Below are positions 27,873-38,864 of a stretch of 64,000 nt of DNA, in pieces. Under the pieces are notes generated by a model. That model was not told the DNA's origin. It did not search any database and saw nothing but the letters and a program-made list of their open reading frames with translations. Within the stretch, counting starts at the first letter, position 1. The number at the start of each line of letters is the position of its first letter. This stretch comes from Streptococcus sp. X13SY08. GTDB taxonomy: Bacteria; Bacillota; Bacilli; Lactobacillales; Streptococcaceae. The stretch is taken from NCBI RefSeq assembly GCF_001182825.2, contig NZ_LFYO02000002.1, positions 911,228-975,227 on the forward strand. Reading direction: 5' to 3'. The position numbers and the translations under genes are program-made.

Positions 27873-30521
27873 TCAATCAACCAACTTCTTCATCTCTGCA
27901 ATCCGTTCTTGGGTTGCATCGTACTTAGCTTGGTAGTCGGCTTGTTTATCTTTTTCTTTTTGGACGACTTCTGGTTTGGCGTTGGCGACGAAGCGTTCGT
28001 TGCCGAGTTTTTTGCCAACCATGTCCAGTTCTTTTTGCCATTTGGCTAGTTCTTTGTCGAGGCGGGCCAATTCTTCTTCCACGTTAAGCAAATCTGCTAG
28101 CGGCAAGAAGATTTCAGCACCTGTGATAACTGCTGACATAGCTAGTTCTGGGGCAACAATAGCTGAGCTGATTTCAAGCGTTTCAGGGTTGGTGAAACGT
28201 TTGATGTAGTTGACATTGGCATTGAAGAAGTCTTCCAAGTCATTATCTGCAGTCTTGACCAAAATGGTAATTGGTTTAGATGGCGCAACGTTCACTTCCA
28301 CACGCGCATTTCGCACTGCACGAATAAGGTCTTTGAGACTCTCTACACCTTTATGCGCAGCTTCATTTTCAAAAGCAGGGTTAACTGTAGGATATTCTGC
28401 AGTCACAATTGAACCTTCCGCATACTGAGCAAAGATTTCTTCGGTTGCGAATGGCATAATTGGGTGAAGGAGGCGCAAGATTTTATCCAATGTGTAAAGA
28501 AGAACAGAGCGTGTGATGACTTTTTCGTCTTCATTGTCGCTATAAAGAACTTCCTTGGTCAACTCCACGTACCAGTTAGCAAATTCTTCCCAGATAAAGT
28601 TGTAAAGAATGTGACCTGCTACACCAAACTCGAACTTGTCAAAGTTTTCAGTCACTTTAGCAATGGTTTCGTTGAGGTTGTGGAGAATCCAACTGTCCGT
28701 CACATTGCCAGCTTTGCCATTGACTACTAAATCAACATTCTCTGTTGCTTGAGCAAGCGTCAATCCCTCATTGTTCATGAGAATATAGCGGGAAATGTTC
28801 CAGATTTTGTTAATGAAGTTCCATGAGGCATCCATTTTTTCGTAAGAGAAACGGACATCCTGACCTGATGCAGAGCCATTTGAGAGGAACCAACGCAAGC
28901 TATCTGTACCATATTTCTCGATGACGTCCATCGGATCAATCCCGTTCCCAAGAGATTTAGACATCTTGCGACCTTCTTCGTCACGGATAAGACCGTGGAT
29001 GAGGGCATTTTTGAACGGGCTCTTACCTGTAAATTCAATTCCTTGGAAAATCATACGAGATACCCAGAAAGGAATAATGTCGTATCCTGTTACCAAAGTT
29101 GAATTTGGATAGTAGCGTTTGTAATCTGCGCTTTCTTCATCAGGCCAACCCATGGTTGAAAATGGCCAAAGAGCAGAGCTGAACCATGTATCGAGAACAT
29201 CTGAATCTTGCGTCCACTCATCACCTTCAGGCGCTTCTTCACCTACGTAAATGTCACCATCCGCATTGTACCAAGCAGGGATTTGATGCCCCCACCAAAG
29301 CTGACGAGAGATAACCCAGTCATGAACGTTTTCCATCCATTGCAAGTAAGCATCATTGAAACGAGGTGGGTAAAAATCTACTTTATCGTCTGTTTCTTGG
29401 TTAGCAATAGCGTTTTTCGCCAACTCATCCATTTTTACAAACCATTGCGTCGACAAACGTGGTTCAACTACAGCACCTGAACGTTCTGAGTGACCAACTG
29501 AATGCACACGCTTTTCAATCTCAACAAGGGCACCAATTTCTTCTAGTTTCGCAACGGTTGCTTTACGAGCTTCAAAGCGGTCCATACCAGCAAATTCACC
29601 AGCCAACTCATTCATGGTTCCATCATCGTTCATAACGTTGATTTGTGGTAGGTTATGGCGTTGACCAACCAAGAAATCATTCGGGTCATGGGCAGGTGTG
29701 ATTTTCACAACTCCAGTTCCAAATTCAGGATCAGCGTGTTCATCAGCGACAATTGGAATAGCTTTGTTTACGATTGGTAGGATAACATTTTTACCAATCA
29801 AGTCCTTGTATCGAGGGTCTTCTGGGTTAACGGCAACTGCGACGTCTCCAAACATGGTTTCTGGCCGAGTCGTTGCTACTTGAAGAGCGCGCGAGCCATC
29901 TTCCAACATATAATTCATGTGGTAGAAGGCACCCTCCACGTCCTTGTGGATAACCTCAATATCAGAAAGTGCTGTTCTAGCTGCTGGGTCCCAGTTGATG
30001 ATGAATTCACCACGGTAAATCCAACCCTTTTTGTAGAGGTCAACGAAGACTTTGCGCACCGCTTTTGACAAGCCCTCGTCAAGCGTGAAACGCTCACGGC
30101 TGTAGTCCACAGAAAGACCCATTTTGCCCCACTGCTCTTTGATGGTTGTTGCGTACTCGTCCTTCCATTCCCAAACTTTTTCCAAGAATTTTTCACGACC
30201 GAGGTCATAGCGGGTGATTCCTTGTTCACGCAAACGCTCTTCAACCTTAGCTTGAGTCGCAATCCCAGCATGGTCCATACCTGGAAGCCAAAGGGTGTCA
30301 AAGCCCTGCATGCGTTTTTGGCGGATGATAATATCCTGAAGTGTCGTATCCCAGGCGTGTCCCAAGTGCAATTTACCAGTGACATTTGGCGGTGGAATCA
30401 CGATAGAATAGGGCTTAGCATCTGGATTTCCAGACGGCTTGAAAACATCAGCCTCAAGCCATTTAGTGTAGCGACCTGCCTCAACTTCGGCAGGATTGTA
30501 TTTTGGTGAAAGTTCTTTCAT
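27873..30521 (-). CDS. valS: Valyl-tRNA synthetase
   Basis: The 882-residue class I synthetase charges tRNA-Val. Seen are the HIGH motif as HLGHA near residue 52, the KMSKS motif ([14 protein letters not shown]) near 520, an editing (CP1) domain with [10 protein letters not shown], and a C-terminal coiled-coil tRNA arm ([20 protein letters not shown]). The length is normal. A T-box leader lies about 2 kb upstream with GNAT/P-loop genes in between, so valS is probably the last gene of a valine-responsive unit. It has its own terminator. Confidence 0.97.
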   Translation of the reverse strand: MKELSPKYNPAEVEAGRYTKWLEADVFKPSGNPDAKPYSIVIPPPNVTGKLHLGHAWDTTLQDIIIRQKRMQGFDTLWLPGMDHAGIATQAKVEERLREQGITRYDLGREKFLEKVWEWKDEYATTIKEQWGKMGLSVDYSRERFTLDEGLSKAVRKVFVDLYKKGWIYRGEFIINWDPAARTALSDIEVIHKDVEGAFYHMNYMLEDGSRALQVATTRPETMFGDVAVAVNPEDPRYKDLIGKNVILPIVNKAIPIVADEHADPEFGTGVVKITPAHDPNDFLVGQRHNLPQINVMNDDGTMNELAGEFAGMDRFEARKATVAKLEEIGALVEIEKRVHSVGHSERSGAVVEPRLSTQWFVKMDELAKNAIANQETDDKVDFYPPRFNDAYLQWMENVHDWVISRQLWWGHQIPAWYNADGDIYVGEEAPEGDEWTQDSDVLDTWFSSALWPFSTMGWPDEESADYKRYYPNSTLVTGYDIIPFWVSRMIFQGIEFTGKSPFKNALIHGLIRDEEGRKMSKSLGNGIDPMDVIEKYGTDSLRWFLSNGSASGQDVRFSYEKMDASWNFINKIWNISRYILMNNEGLTLAQATENVDLVVNGKAGNVTDSWILHNLNETIAKVTENFDKFEFGVAGHILYNFIWEEFANWYVELTKEVLYSDNEDEKVITRSVLLYTLDKILRLLHPIMPFATEEIFAQYAEGSIVTAEYPTVNPAFENEAAHKGVESLKDLIRAVRNARVEVNVAPSKPITILVKTADNDLEDFFNANVNYIKRFTNPETLEISSAIVAPELAMSAVITGAEIFLPLADLLNVEEELARLDKELAKWQKELDMVGKKLGNERFVANAKPEVVQKEKDKQADYQAKYDATQERIAEMKKLVD

Positions 30522-30522
30522 G

Positions 30523-31047
30523 TTAGTTCTCCTTGATTTGATTCATTTTTTGGATAATGAGCTGCGCTGCTTGAGCAGCGGTGAGATGAGTATTATTGAT
30601 TTTATGGTAATGAGTGAGCATGCGAGGCGCTTCTTCCGGGTTAAATAGAGCATAATCCATGGTTGAGCGAATATCCTGCTCTGACCACTCAGTATTGCGC
30701 TTAGAAGGTTTATGCTTGAGACGATTTTCTGTTCGATTGCGTTTGAGACGTTCATTTATATCTGTTTCCAATTCGACGAACAGCACCTCTCGGTGATGAG
30801 ACTGAAAAACAGTTTGAATCTTTTCAAGAAAAGCCACATCATCTGCATCATTGAAGTCAATCACGATGGTAAAAATCATTTCTTGACCAGTCTTGGCAAA
30901 AGTCTCAAAAAAGTTAAACCGAAGACGCTCTATCAAGGTTGTGCTCTCTTGAGACCAAGGCATGAATCGCAAAACAAAATCGATAGAATCATGATTATGA
31001 AACAAAGTCATATCCGTTAATTTTTCAATTTCCTGCCCAATCGTCAT
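30523..31047 (-). CDS. P-loop kinase-like protein, 5'-truncated tandem copy
   Basis: The 174-residue frame resembles the P-loop part of the upstream GNAT-kinase gene ([16 protein letters not shown] vs [34 protein letters not shown] vs VVFVELETSLEERLRRNC). The Walker A loop [11 protein letters not shown] is encoded just upstream in the same frame, but only its last four residues lie after the first ATG. No ATG, GTG or TTG precedes it before a stop. As annotated, the protein would therefore lack most of its nucleotide loop. It looks like a tandem duplicate that lost its 5' end, or a gene with an unusual start. It ends 2 bases before valS. Confidence 0.65.
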   Translation of the reverse strand: MTIGQEIEKLTDMTLFHNHDSIDFVLRFMPWSQESTTLIERLRFNFFETFAKTGQEMIFTIVIDFNDADDVAFLEKIQTVFQSHHREVLFVELETDINERLKRNRTENRLKHKPSKRNTEWSEQDIRSTMDYALFNPEEAPRMLTHYHKINNTHLTAAQAAQLIIQKMNQIKEN

Positions 31048-31094
31048 TTTCCCTGACGCTTGAGCTCCGATGATGATAAGATAAGGAAAGTGCT

Positions 31095-32238
31095 TTATAG
31101 CTTAAGAAGATAATCAGTGATCCACTGCGCAACCTCTTCTGCTGAGCGTTCCGTATTGTCAATTTTAAGATAATGATGCAAATCTTTTGGAGACTGTATC
31201 GTATTGAATTGGCAAGAAGTTGCTGTTTCCACAATTTCCGCTTCAGAAATGGATACGTGACGCTTCAGAGGCTTATGAATCAAGCGTTCCTCACTGCAAT
31301 TACGTCTCAGCCTTTCTTCCAAACTCGTTTCCAATTCTACAAAGACGACTGACTGCTGATGAGCTTCAAAAGCAGCTTGAATCTTTTCCAAATAGGTCAC
31401 ATCATCAAACTTGGCTAAAATCAATCACAGCTGTCCCAAGCATCTTGCGTTGTTGTTTGGCAAAGCCCCTCATCATAGCTATGGTAATGTCTCGCTGAGC
31501 ATCCATCATTTCTGGGGAAAAATCTCCCAAAAAACGTAGTGCATAGTCGATAGCGTCATGATTATGAAATAACTCAGCCTTCAATTTAGCTTCTAAGGCA
31601 TGACCTATGGTCATTTTCCCTGATGCAGGTGCCCCAATCAAAAAAATAGATACTTGTTTTTGATTGATTTCCCATTCACTTCTCAAGAGACCAAAGCGTA
31701 GATCATTGCAGCGTCGGCCTTGAGCATCTTTGCGGTCACGAAGAGTAGCTTCTAGGGTAAATCCTAATTTCCGGGCAACAGCCTGAATTTTCTTGTTGTA
31801 ATCATAACAGCCTAGTTCAATTTTATGTAAGCCAAGCAAGGTAAAACCAATTTCGACAAGTGCGGCAGCTGCTTCTGGAACAATCCCTCGTCCCCAATAA
31901 TCAGGATGAAGTAGATAGCCGATTTCTAAGACATCATCCGCATGGCGATTGTTAAAATCAACTGAACCAATGACTTTCTCATTACCTTTTAGGGTGATGC
32001 CATAGCCTGAAGGAGGTCCTTCTTTTTCAGGATTGGCAGGATAGATGTCTTGAAGATAGGTGATTTCATCTTCTAAGCTTTTGACGGGTGGAAAGCCTGC
32101 AGGGTAGCTAACCTCTGCTAGTTTGGCATAGGCAAAAATGTCCTCGACATCGTCTAAGGTTCGTTGTCGTAAGACCAGACGCTCTGTTTCCACTTTAGGC
32201 AAAGCTATGCCATCGTATTCTTCTAAAACTTTAAACAT
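31095..32238 (-). pseudogene. GNAT acetyltransferase fused to a P-loop kinase domain, frameshifted
   Basis: Residues 1-185 are a RimJ/RimL-type GNAT domain (LVLRQRTLDDVEDIFAYAK; LEIGYLLHPDYWGRGIVPEA; ARKLGFTLEATLRDR). A P-loop NTPase domain follows, with Walker [12 protein letters not shown]. The frame breaks near 31410, after VIDFSQ; the rest (FDDVTYLEKIQAAF onward) continues in another frame to 31095. One extra G in CAAGTTTGATG would explain it. The gene lies between a T-box leader and valS and is followed by a tandem kinase copy. The substrate is unknown. Confidence 0.8.
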
Positions 32239-32429
32239 AGAGCACCTCCTTTCTCACAAAACCGCTTAACACCGCCACGAAATGCCCGCTAGGGACTCTC
32301 CGACTGAAATGACTTTATTTTGCCACCGTTCAAATCTATCTGTCACAACGGAAAATTCTATAGGACTTTTCTTACTCCGTATATTAGTTCTCGGAAAAAT
32401 TATGATCGATTTTTTCCGAAAGCACCAAA

Positions 32430-32628
32430 AATCCCCATCCAGCTTACGCTAGACAGGGACGAATTTCGTTTCACGATTTCCGCGGTACCACCCACATTCA
32501 GACTTCGAGAGTCCGCTGCTTTTTCATTCAATTGAGACCTTCAGCAACTAGTTTTGACATTTGTGCGGATTTCTCAGTAACGCCGCTTCCTGTGACAAAT
32601 GGGGTTCAAAACACCTCTGAATGTACTT
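32430..32628 (-). promoter_or_regulatory. T-box riboswitch leader (valS operon)
   Basis: The minus strand contains the T-box core GGGTGGTACCGCGG (about 32480-32495), which pairs with the NCCA end of uncharged tRNA. A terminator hairpin follows (CCCTGTCTAGC/GCTGGATGGGG then ATTTTTGG, 32427-32460). Stem I material lies at 32500-32628. I could not identify the specifier codon with certainty. Valine is inferred because valS is the synthetase downstream. Uncharged tRNA would switch on the GNAT-kinase genes together with valS. Confidence 0.85.
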
Positions 32629-32657
32629 ATTCTAACAAATTTACCGTGGTTAAGCAA
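32629..32657 (-). promoter_or_regulatory. Promoter of the T-box operon
   Basis: On the minus strand there is a -35 TTGCTT (32652-32657), a 17-base spacer and a -10 TAGAAT (32629-32634). It stands just upstream of the T-box leader and after the stop of the HhH gene. Confidence 0.65.
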
Positions 32658-32668
32658 GAAGAATAAGA

Positions 32669-33160
32669 TTAGGCTTTCACTTTTACGCCCAATTCTTTCA
32701 ATTGCTTGATGGTCGCTGGTCCAATGCCTTTGAGGGCAAGAAGTTCTTTCTCAGTCGATTTTGCAGAATCTGCTTTCGCATGGATGCCTTCTCCATAGAA
32801 AGTTTCTAGGCGTGCTGTTGCCACACCTTCCATTTCTGCTGTGAAACTTTCAAAATCTCCAGCCGCTTGTTTTGTTTTTGCGACTTTTTCATTTACCAAT
32901 GGTTTGACTTCTTCTACTAAGTCTGCTACGGGCTCCTTAACAGTTTCTTCTGGTTTTTCATTTTTGTGCATCAAATGATGGGCTGCGTCATGAACACGAT
33001 CTGTTACATTTTCCACTGTTTTTCCAGTTACTTCGACCACGTGATCTACAACCTCATGCGTTTTTTCAGCTACTGCACTGGTCAATGCCAAGCCCGCCTT
33101 ACGCAAGTCTAAGAGTTGTTTCTTTAATAATTTTTTACGGTTTACTTTCTTTTTAGCCAT
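32669..33160 (-). CDS. Small helix-hairpin-helix protein with amphipathic helices
   Basis: The 163-residue protein has a very basic start (AKKKVNRKKLLKKQ), a long helical, Val/Glu/Lys-rich middle, and a C-terminal helix-hairpin-helix (LLALKGIGPATIKQLKELGV) like those in DNA-binding or ribosomal proteins. The middle resembles amphipathic stress proteins. Its function is unknown. It is adjacent to the DUF1912 gene and probably co-transcribed with it. Confidence 0.8.
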   Translation of the reverse strand: MAKKKVNRKKLLKKQLLDLRKAGLALTSAVAEKTHEVVDHVVEVTGKTVENVTDRVHDAAHHLMHKNEKPEETVKEPVADLVEEVKPLVNEKVAKTKQAAGDFESFTAEMEGVATARLETFYGEGIHAKADSAKSTEKELLALKGIGPATIKQLKELGVKVKA

Positions 33161-33181
33161 TTTCTCTCCTAAATATTTTCT

Positions 33182-33436
33182 TTAATAATGTTTTTGACCA
33201 AATAGCCCGTCAGGCAGATCATGGAAGGATTTCCCTACCTTATAGTTTTCAAGTTTTCCTTGGATAAATTGATAGGCGTCCAACTTGCTTTCATAGCGAA
33301 TATACGCATCTGCTGCCCGCTCATCCTTGTCTTCTTCCAATACGCGACGGCTTTCATTCATGGCCATCTCGTTGATGGTGACTTGTGTCGCAATCCATTC
33401 CTCGAAATCCCTCAGGAATTCCTGTTCATAGTTCAC
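33182..33436 (-). CDS. DUF1912 family protein
   Basis: The 84-residue acidic conserved streptococcal protein begins MNYEQEFLRDFEEWIATQVT and contains ESKLDAYQFIQGKLENYKVG, the DUF1912 signature. Its function is unknown. It lies 21 bases upstream of the HhH gene. Confidence 0.88.
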   Translation of the reverse strand: MNYEQEFLRDFEEWIATQVTINEMAMNESRRVLEEDKDERAADAYIRYESKLDAYQFIQGKLENYKVGKSFHDLPDGLFGQKHY

Positions 33437-33610
33437 CTAATCAATCCCCCTACAAAAATCAGTATCCATCTCCCTAAACGGTATGATGTTCTAGACGTAT
33501 TCCAAAAAATTTTAGAAATTTTCTATTCGTCAATACTGCTACATTATATCATATTTTCGACAAAAAAGAAGACCAAGTCGCATAAACTCGGCTCTTTTAG
33601 GTATTTTTTG

Positions 33611-34612
33611 CTATTTCCAGTCAAACTGATAGATCATATGGCTCTCAAAAAGATTATCTTTTTCTAGTAAAATGGAGCCAAATCCGGGAAGATTGCCGGC
33701 ATTCGGTAAAGCTTGGCATTCCAAACTGAAAACGCCATGTTGCGCCGCAAGCGCTGTTGGACCGTGGTTGTAAGTATAGATGACAACTGCTGGTTGATTG
33801 GTTTTGACCTTCAGACGAACTTGTTCATCAGGACTAACCACTTGGACTTGATAATCTGCTAGCGGATTGACCAGCCAAGGGTGATCATAGCCAGACACCA
33901 CTTGATTTTGCGGATGCGTGAGCGCTAAGCCTTGATCCACCAGAGCTTGCTTACGGAAGTCGAATGGAGTACCCTCCACATCTTCCAAGCGACCTATCGG
34001 CATATTGTCCTCACCAAGGCTGGCAAATTGCTGTGCATCTATTTTAAAACGATGACCAGCAATAGTCGCCTGTGGATTTCCCGCCAAATTGAAATAAACA
34101 TGATTTGTAGAATTAAAAATGGTATCTCTCTCAGAGGTCGCCTTATAGGAAATCTTAACTTCATTTTCATCGGTCAATTGATAAATAGCCTCCACACGAA
34201 CAGGACCTGGAAAACCATTGAAATCATCTGCCAGCTCAAATGAAAAAATAATGTGATTGGTATCGTCGTCAGTTGCGACCTGCCAAATATGCTCATTAGC
34301 AGTGTCTACCCCACTATGCAGCGTCCGACCTGGCTCATTTTCCGTAAAATGAACTAACTGGTCTTTGATAGTTGTTTGAGCACCGGAAATGCGACCTGCT
34401 ACAGGCACAATAGAAGCACCCACATAGGGATCCTTCATTTCGTATTCTTCTTTTGAAGTCCCAGTTAGTGTCACATTGCGCAATTCACCATTTTCTAACG
34501 GTAGCTTAATAGCAACAATGCGCGCACCAAAATCCGTCACTTCCAGCACCATGCCTTGCTGATTGGTTAGGCGATAAAGGGTCGCTCCCTGCCCAAAATC
34601 TTGTTTCTCCAT
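33611..34612 (-). CDS. galM: Aldose 1-epimerase (galactose mutarotase)
   Basis: The 333-residue cytoplasmic enzyme interconverts alpha and beta galactose for the Leloir pathway. Seen are the family motifs PVAGRISGAQ, NSTNHVYFNLAG (catalytic His), GYDHPWLV, and a late SLECQALPNAGN (catalytic Glu). The start is the ATG at 34610-34612, with AGGAGG eight bases upstream. A cre-like site lies at its predicted promoter. The other galactose genes of the window (galK remnant, galT) are about 12 kb away. Confidence 0.92.
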   Translation of the reverse strand: MEKQDFGQGATLYRLTNQQGMVLEVTDFGARIVAIKLPLENGELRNVTLTGTSKEEYEMKDPYVGASIVPVAGRISGAQTTIKDQLVHFTENEPGRTLHSGVDTANEHIWQVATDDDTNHIIFSFELADDFNGFPGPVRVEAIYQLTDENEVKISYKATSERDTIFNSTNHVYFNLAGNPQATIAGHRFKIDAQQFASLGEDNMPIGRLEDVEGTPFDFRKQALVDQGLALTHPQNQVVSGYDHPWLVNPLADYQVQVVSPDEQVRLKVKTNQPAVVIYTYNHGPTALAAQHGVFSLECQALPNAGNLPGFGSILLEKDNLFESHMIYQFDWK

Positions 34613-34711
34613 CTTATTTTCCTCCTGCATGTAAGAAGGGAACAGCCTCTAGGTTTCCCTCCTTCTTAGGCACTTATATTCTACTTAACAGTACCCTATT
34701 TGACCTCAAAA

Positions 34712-34725
34712 TGCAAGCGTTGACA
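34712..34725 (-). promoter_or_regulatory. cre-like site at the galM promoter
   Basis: TGCAAGCGTTGACA matches the CcpA consensus TGWAARCGYTWNCW at 12 of 14 positions and overlaps a possible -35 (TTGCAT) on the minus strand. The flanking 14-mer AAAATGCAAGCGTT recurs at the Gls24 operon promoter (44106-44119). CcpA control of galM is an inference. Confidence 0.6.
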
Positions 34726-34809
34726 TCTTTATGTTACGACCTAGCTAAGGGAGCTTGAAATAAGCCCTCTTAACTGTCTTTGCAATCAAGAAGTTTGTTT
34801 CACCGTAGA

Positions 34810-34837
34810 AAAAGAAATCTGCCAGGCAGACTTCTTT
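34810..34837 (-). terminator. Terminator of leuS
   Basis: On the minus strand AAAGAAGTCTGCC and GGCAGATTTCTTT pair (with one bulge), followed by TTTTC. It lies directly after the leuS stop. Confidence 0.8.
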
Positions 34838-34841
34838 TGAT

Positions 34842-37343
34842 TTATTTCACAACAATATTGACAAGTTTATTAGGAACTGCTATTACTTTGACAATTTCCT
34901 TGCCATCAATTTCAGCTTTAACTTTGTCGTCAGCAAGAGCTACTGCTTCTAACTCTTCCTTGCTCAAATCTTTGGCAACTGTCAATTTAGCCTTGACTTT
35001 ACCTTTAATTTGAACAACGATCTCGATTTCGTTTTCGACAAGTTTTGACTCATCCCAAACAGGCCAAGCAACGTGAGAAATAGATTCACCAGTAGCCACC
35101 ACCATTTGCCAGAGTTCCTCACCCAAGTGTGGTGCGAATGGTGCAATCAATTGGACAAATCCTTTAGCGTAATCCACAAAGAGTTTGTCTTCCTTGTTAG
35201 CAGCATTGACAAAAATCATGAGCTGGGCGATAGCGGTGTTAAACTTCATCCCTTCAATCTGCTCAGTGACAGCCTTAACCGTTTCATGGTAGACCTTGTC
35301 CAAAGCTCCGCTATTTTCCGCAACAATCTCTTTAGTCGTGACCAAGCGGTAAACACGATCGAGGAACTTACGAGAGCCTTCGAGACCTTCTTCAGACCAA
35401 GCGATAGAGGCGTCCAGTGGTCCCATGAACATTTCATAGACACGGAGAGTGTCAGCACCGTACTGCTCCACAACATCGTCTGGATTGACAACGTTCTTGA
35501 GAGATTTAGACATCTTAGCAGGCGCCTGCTCCAATTCTTCACCGGTTTCAGTATTGAAGAAAGAGCCATCACGTTTTTCAACCTTGTCCGTCGCAACAAG
35601 GGCGCCACGGTGATCGCGGTAGCTGGTTCCCAAAATCATCCCTTGGTTAAAGAGTTTTTGGAATGGCTCTTTTGTCGGTACCACACCGATATCATAAAGG
35701 AATTTGTGCCAGAAACGAGCATAGAGCAAGTGAAGCACGGCATGCTCTGCACCACCGACGTAGATATCAACCGGCAACCATTGTTTGAGCAAATCTTCGT
35801 CTGCCAATTTTTGGTCGTTATGTGGGTCAATATAGCGCAGGAAGTACCAGCTTGAACCTGCCCACTGTGGCATGGTATTAGTCTCACGACGGCCTTTGAC
35901 ACCATCTTCACGAGTGACTTCTAACCAATTTGTCAAATTGGCAAGTGGACTTTCCCCAGTACCAAAAGGTTTAATATCTTTGGTTACTGGCAATACCAGT
36001 GGCAGTTGATCTTCTGGAATCGCTGTAGATGTGCCGTCTTCCCAATGGATAATTGGAATTGGCTCACCCCAATAACGCTGACGACTGAAGAGCCAATCGC
36101 GGAGGCGGTAAGTGATTTTCTCCTGACCGATACCATTTTCTTCCAGCCATGCCACCATTTTGGCAATAGCATCAGCCTTGTCAAGTCCATCTAGGAAGTC
36201 TGAGTTCATATGAATACCGTCTTCTGTGTAAGCAGCTTCTGCCACGTTACCACCTTCAAGAACGGGAATAATCTCTAAATTAAACTGCTTAGCAAATTCC
36301 CAGTCACGCTCATCGTGGGCGGGTACAGCCATGATGGCACCAGTCCCGTAGCTAGCAAGCACATAGTCAGCAATCCAAATTGGCATTTCTTTACCGTTGA
36401 CAGGATTGATAGCATAGGCACCCGTCCAGACGCCTGTTTTTTCCTTAGCAAGATCAGTACGAGCTAAATCAGATTTGAGGCTGGCTTGACGCTTGTATTC
36501 GGCAACCGCCTCAGCTTGGTCAGCCGTCGTAATTTCCTCCACCAGAGCGTGTTCAGGCGCCAATACTGCGTAAGTCGCCCCAAAAAGAGTATCTGGACGT
36601 GTTGTGAAGACCGTGAAGTCTTTGTCATTGTCCTTTATTTTGAAAGTAACGTTGGCACCAGTTGATTTACCAATCCAGTTACGCTGCATATCCTTGATAG
36701 ACTCTGGCCAGTCAAGATCTTCCAAGTCATTTAAGAGACGCTCTGCGTAGGCTGTAATTTTGAGCATCCATTGACGCATGGGTTTCCGAACAACTGGGTA
36801 GCCACCACGTTCAGACGTTCCGTCAGGAAGTACCTCTTCATTGGCAATAGCAGTTCCTAACTCCTCAACCCAGTTGACGGGTACTTCAGCTTCATAGGCT
36901 AAACCCTTTTCGTACAATTTTGTGAAAATCCATTGCGTCCACTTGTAGTAATTTGGATCCGTCGTGTTGATTTCGCAGTCCCAGTCGTATGAAAATCCAA
37001 GTGCATTGATTTGGCGTTTGAAGTTTGCAATATTTTCAGCTGTAAATTCAGCAGGGTCATTACCAGTATCCATGGCATATTGCTCAGCAGGCAAACCAAA
37101 AGCATCCCACCCCATTGGGTGAAGGACGTTATAGCCTTGCGCACGTTTGAAACGGCTAAGGATATCTGTCGCTGTATACCCTTCTGGGTGTCCTACATGA
37201 AGACCAGCTCCTGATGGGTAAGGGAACATATCTAAGGAATAAAACTTAGGTTTTGATGCATCTGTTCCTGTCTTAAAAGTGTGGTTTTTTGCCCAGTGCG
37301 CTTGCCACTTAGGCTCGATTTCTTTGTGATTGTAAAAACTCAT
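34842..37343 (-). CDS. leuS: Leucyl-tRNA synthetase
   Basis: The 833-residue class I synthetase has the HIGH motif as [10 protein letters not shown] near residue 50, the editing domain ([16 protein letters not shown]), the KMSKS motif ([15 protein letters not shown]) near 610, and a C-terminal domain ending [16 protein letters not shown]. The length is typical. It is monocistronic with its own terminator, and an extended -10 (TGCTATAAT) precedes it. I see no T-box in its short leader. Confidence 0.97.
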   Translation of the reverse strand: MSFYNHKEIEPKWQAHWAKNHTFKTGTDASKPKFYSLDMFPYPSGAGLHVGHPEGYTATDILSRFKRAQGYNVLHPMGWDAFGLPAEQYAMDTGNDPAEFTAENIANFKRQINALGFSYDWDCEINTTDPNYYKWTQWIFTKLYEKGLAYEAEVPVNWVEELGTAIANEEVLPDGTSERGGYPVVRKPMRQWMLKITAYAERLLNDLEDLDWPESIKDMQRNWIGKSTGANVTFKIKDNDKDFTVFTTRPDTLFGATYAVLAPEHALVEEITTADQAEAVAEYKRQASLKSDLARTDLAKEKTGVWTGAYAINPVNGKEMPIWIADYVLASYGTGAIMAVPAHDERDWEFAKQFNLEIIPVLEGGNVAEAAYTEDGIHMNSDFLDGLDKADAIAKMVAWLEENGIGQEKITYRLRDWLFSRQRYWGEPIPIIHWEDGTSTAIPEDQLPLVLPVTKDIKPFGTGESPLANLTNWLEVTREDGVKGRRETNTMPQWAGSSWYFLRYIDPHNDQKLADEDLLKQWLPVDIYVGGAEHAVLHLLYARFWHKFLYDIGVVPTKEPFQKLFNQGMILGTSYRDHRGALVATDKVEKRDGSFFNTETGEELEQAPAKMSKSLKNVVNPDDVVEQYGADTLRVYEMFMGPLDASIAWSEEGLEGSRKFLDRVYRLVTTKEIVAENSGALDKVYHETVKAVTEQIEGMKFNTAIAQLMIFVNAANKEDKLFVDYAKGFVQLIAPFAPHLGEELWQMVVATGESISHVAWPVWDESKLVENEIEIVVQIKGKVKAKLTVAKDLSKEELEAVALADDKVKAEIDGKEIVKVIAVPNKLVNIVVK

Positions 37344-37434
37344 GTCAATTCTCCATGGAAAAAGTTATTATCTTTGCTATTATAGCATAAAATAAAGTCA
37401 TTTAATACATCTACTCGTCTTATCATCAGAAAAA

Positions 37435-37462
37435 GAGACTAACATCTTCAGATGTCAGTCTC
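37435..37462 (-). terminator. Terminator after the surface-protein fragment
   Basis: On the minus strand GAGACTGACATC, a TGAA loop and GATGTTAGTCTC are followed by TTTTTC, a 12-bp stem. Confidence 0.9.
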
Positions 37463-37522
37463 AATCTTTTCTCTTGCGAGAATTGTATATTGATCAAGAT
37501 TTTTTAGGAGGTTTTTTTGGAA

Positions 37523-38109
37523 CTATTGCACAGGTGTAGCTTCCTCTGTTGAATCAACTACCGTAGACTCTTCTTTAGCCATTTCCTTTGCTTCAAATAA
37601 GGCTTTCAATTGAGCTACTTTTTCTTGCATTTCTGTTACCAAATCACTCAATTCTTGAGTATAGATTTCATTACTCAATTTCTGATCAATGGCAAAATCC
37701 AATTTCTTCAAATCTTCTATCAACGCTTGATAAGTTATTGCTTGGTCTCCAGACAGATCTTTGTCCTTTAAATCCAACATTGTTTTTTTGTAATCCGCTA
37801 GTGTTGCAAATCCTGCCGCTTTTACAGTCAATTCTTTTACAACAGTAGTCAATGTTGCTGTCGCACTATCCACTGTTTCTTGTCCAATCACTTTTTGACC
37901 TAAAGAAATATGCGCTGCATCTACTGCCGCAGTCAATTGTTCCTTAGCAGAATCACCTAATTCGCTACCAATTGTTTCTTTTGCTGTTTCAGCAGCTGCT
38001 ACCGCGGTAGTGAATTCAGACATATCAAAACGATGACCAAGAATTTGCAATTCGGTGTATCGAGGAGAATCTCCCTCTGCTACGAAGCGCCAGTAGCAAG
38101 CAGATACAT
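37523..38109 (-). pseudogene. C-terminal fragment of a secreted/surface glycosidase-like protein
   Basis: The open frame reads YWRFVAEGDSPRYTELQILG, then a helical region rich in A/T/E/K (EFTTAVAAAETAKETIGSEL; KEQLTAAVDAAHISLGQKVI), and ends at ATPVQ. The first motif resembles the end of an F5/8C- or NPCBM-like module. The rest resembles FIVAR-type helices found near the C-terminus of streptococcal surface enzymes. No signal peptide or catalytic domain is present, and there is no proper start (only TTG at 38050). It abuts the pepO fragment with no intergenic space, so a deletion has joined two partial genes. Confidence 0.6.
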
Positions 38110-38112
38110 TCT

Positions 38113-38393
38113 TTATTTCTCCTTCAACAATTGCTTCACTGGCGTCGTCCCAAGCATCTCACGAGTCTCAAAATTCGCTACCTGCTTGTGAAATTTGACA
38201 AAAGTCTGCAAGATAGCATCTTCTGGTAGCTCTTGCCCTTTGAGCCACTTGTCAGTCGTAGCCAACATGAGTTCTTCAATCTCGTCATGAAGGTCCATAA
38301 AACCGCCTGTCTGTGCTTTATCATCTGGGATAACCGCCGTTTTTCCCATTCGCCATTGATTGCAGCATAAAAATCGTCTTGTAAACGTACCAT
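38113..38393 (-). pseudogene. pepO: PepO (M13 neutral endopeptidase), N-terminal fragment, frameshifted
   Basis: The first 18 residues (MVRLQDDFYAAINGEWEK) and the following TAVIPDDKAQTGGFMDLHDE up to LLKEK are the start of streptococcal PepO, a zinc metallo-endopeptidase of about 630 residues. The two pieces are in different frames. A run of five A on the minus strand (38340-38344) would need to be six. Everything after about residue 95, including HExxH, is gone, and the sequence continues directly into the surface-protein fragment. Confidence 0.8.
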
Positions 38394-38536
38394 TGTTTCT
38401 CCTTTTTCACTTTCATTATTATTCCTATATTATCAAAAACATCTGACAATTTCACTTATCAACCTCATTTCGGGATAAATCCTTTTGGTCCAAACAAAAA
38501 AGCCTCTAACCAAAATAGAGACTTTGCCTATACTCA

Positions 38537-38848
38537 TTAAATCCCTTTGACTTTGACAGAGATTTTACGATTTTCTTTCTTAGCTGATACTTTAAACAAA
38601 ATCAAAACACGACCGATCTTTTGCACGGTGTCCACTCCAATTTCATATTCTAGGATTTCTGCTACTTCATGGATATTTTCATCCGTATTTTGTAGCAGTT
38701 GCACCTTGATCAGTTCACGCGCGCCCAGCGCATTTCGGATACTGGTTTTGATTTGGTCATTGAGACCGTTCTTGCCAATCTGTACAATTGGCTTCATGCT
38801 GTGTGCTTGGCTATTCAAAAAAGCACGTTGTTTAGATGTAAGTGACAT
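38537..38848 (-). CDS. yhbY: YhbY-type RNA-binding (CRM domain) protein
   Basis: The 103-residue CRM-domain protein is involved in 50S ribosome assembly. The conserved GKNGL loop (VQIGKNGLNDQIKTSIRNAL) and RELIKVQLLQN are visible. It follows yqeH as in other streptococci. Normally nadD follows next, but here the pepO fragment does. Confidence 0.93.
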   Translation of the reverse strand: MSLTSKQRAFLNSQAHSMKPIVQIGKNGLNDQIKTSIRNALGARELIKVQLLQNTDENIHEVAEILEYEIGVDTVQKIGRVLILFKVSAKKENRKISVKVKGI

Positions 38849-38864
38849 AGTTTTTCCTTTATTC

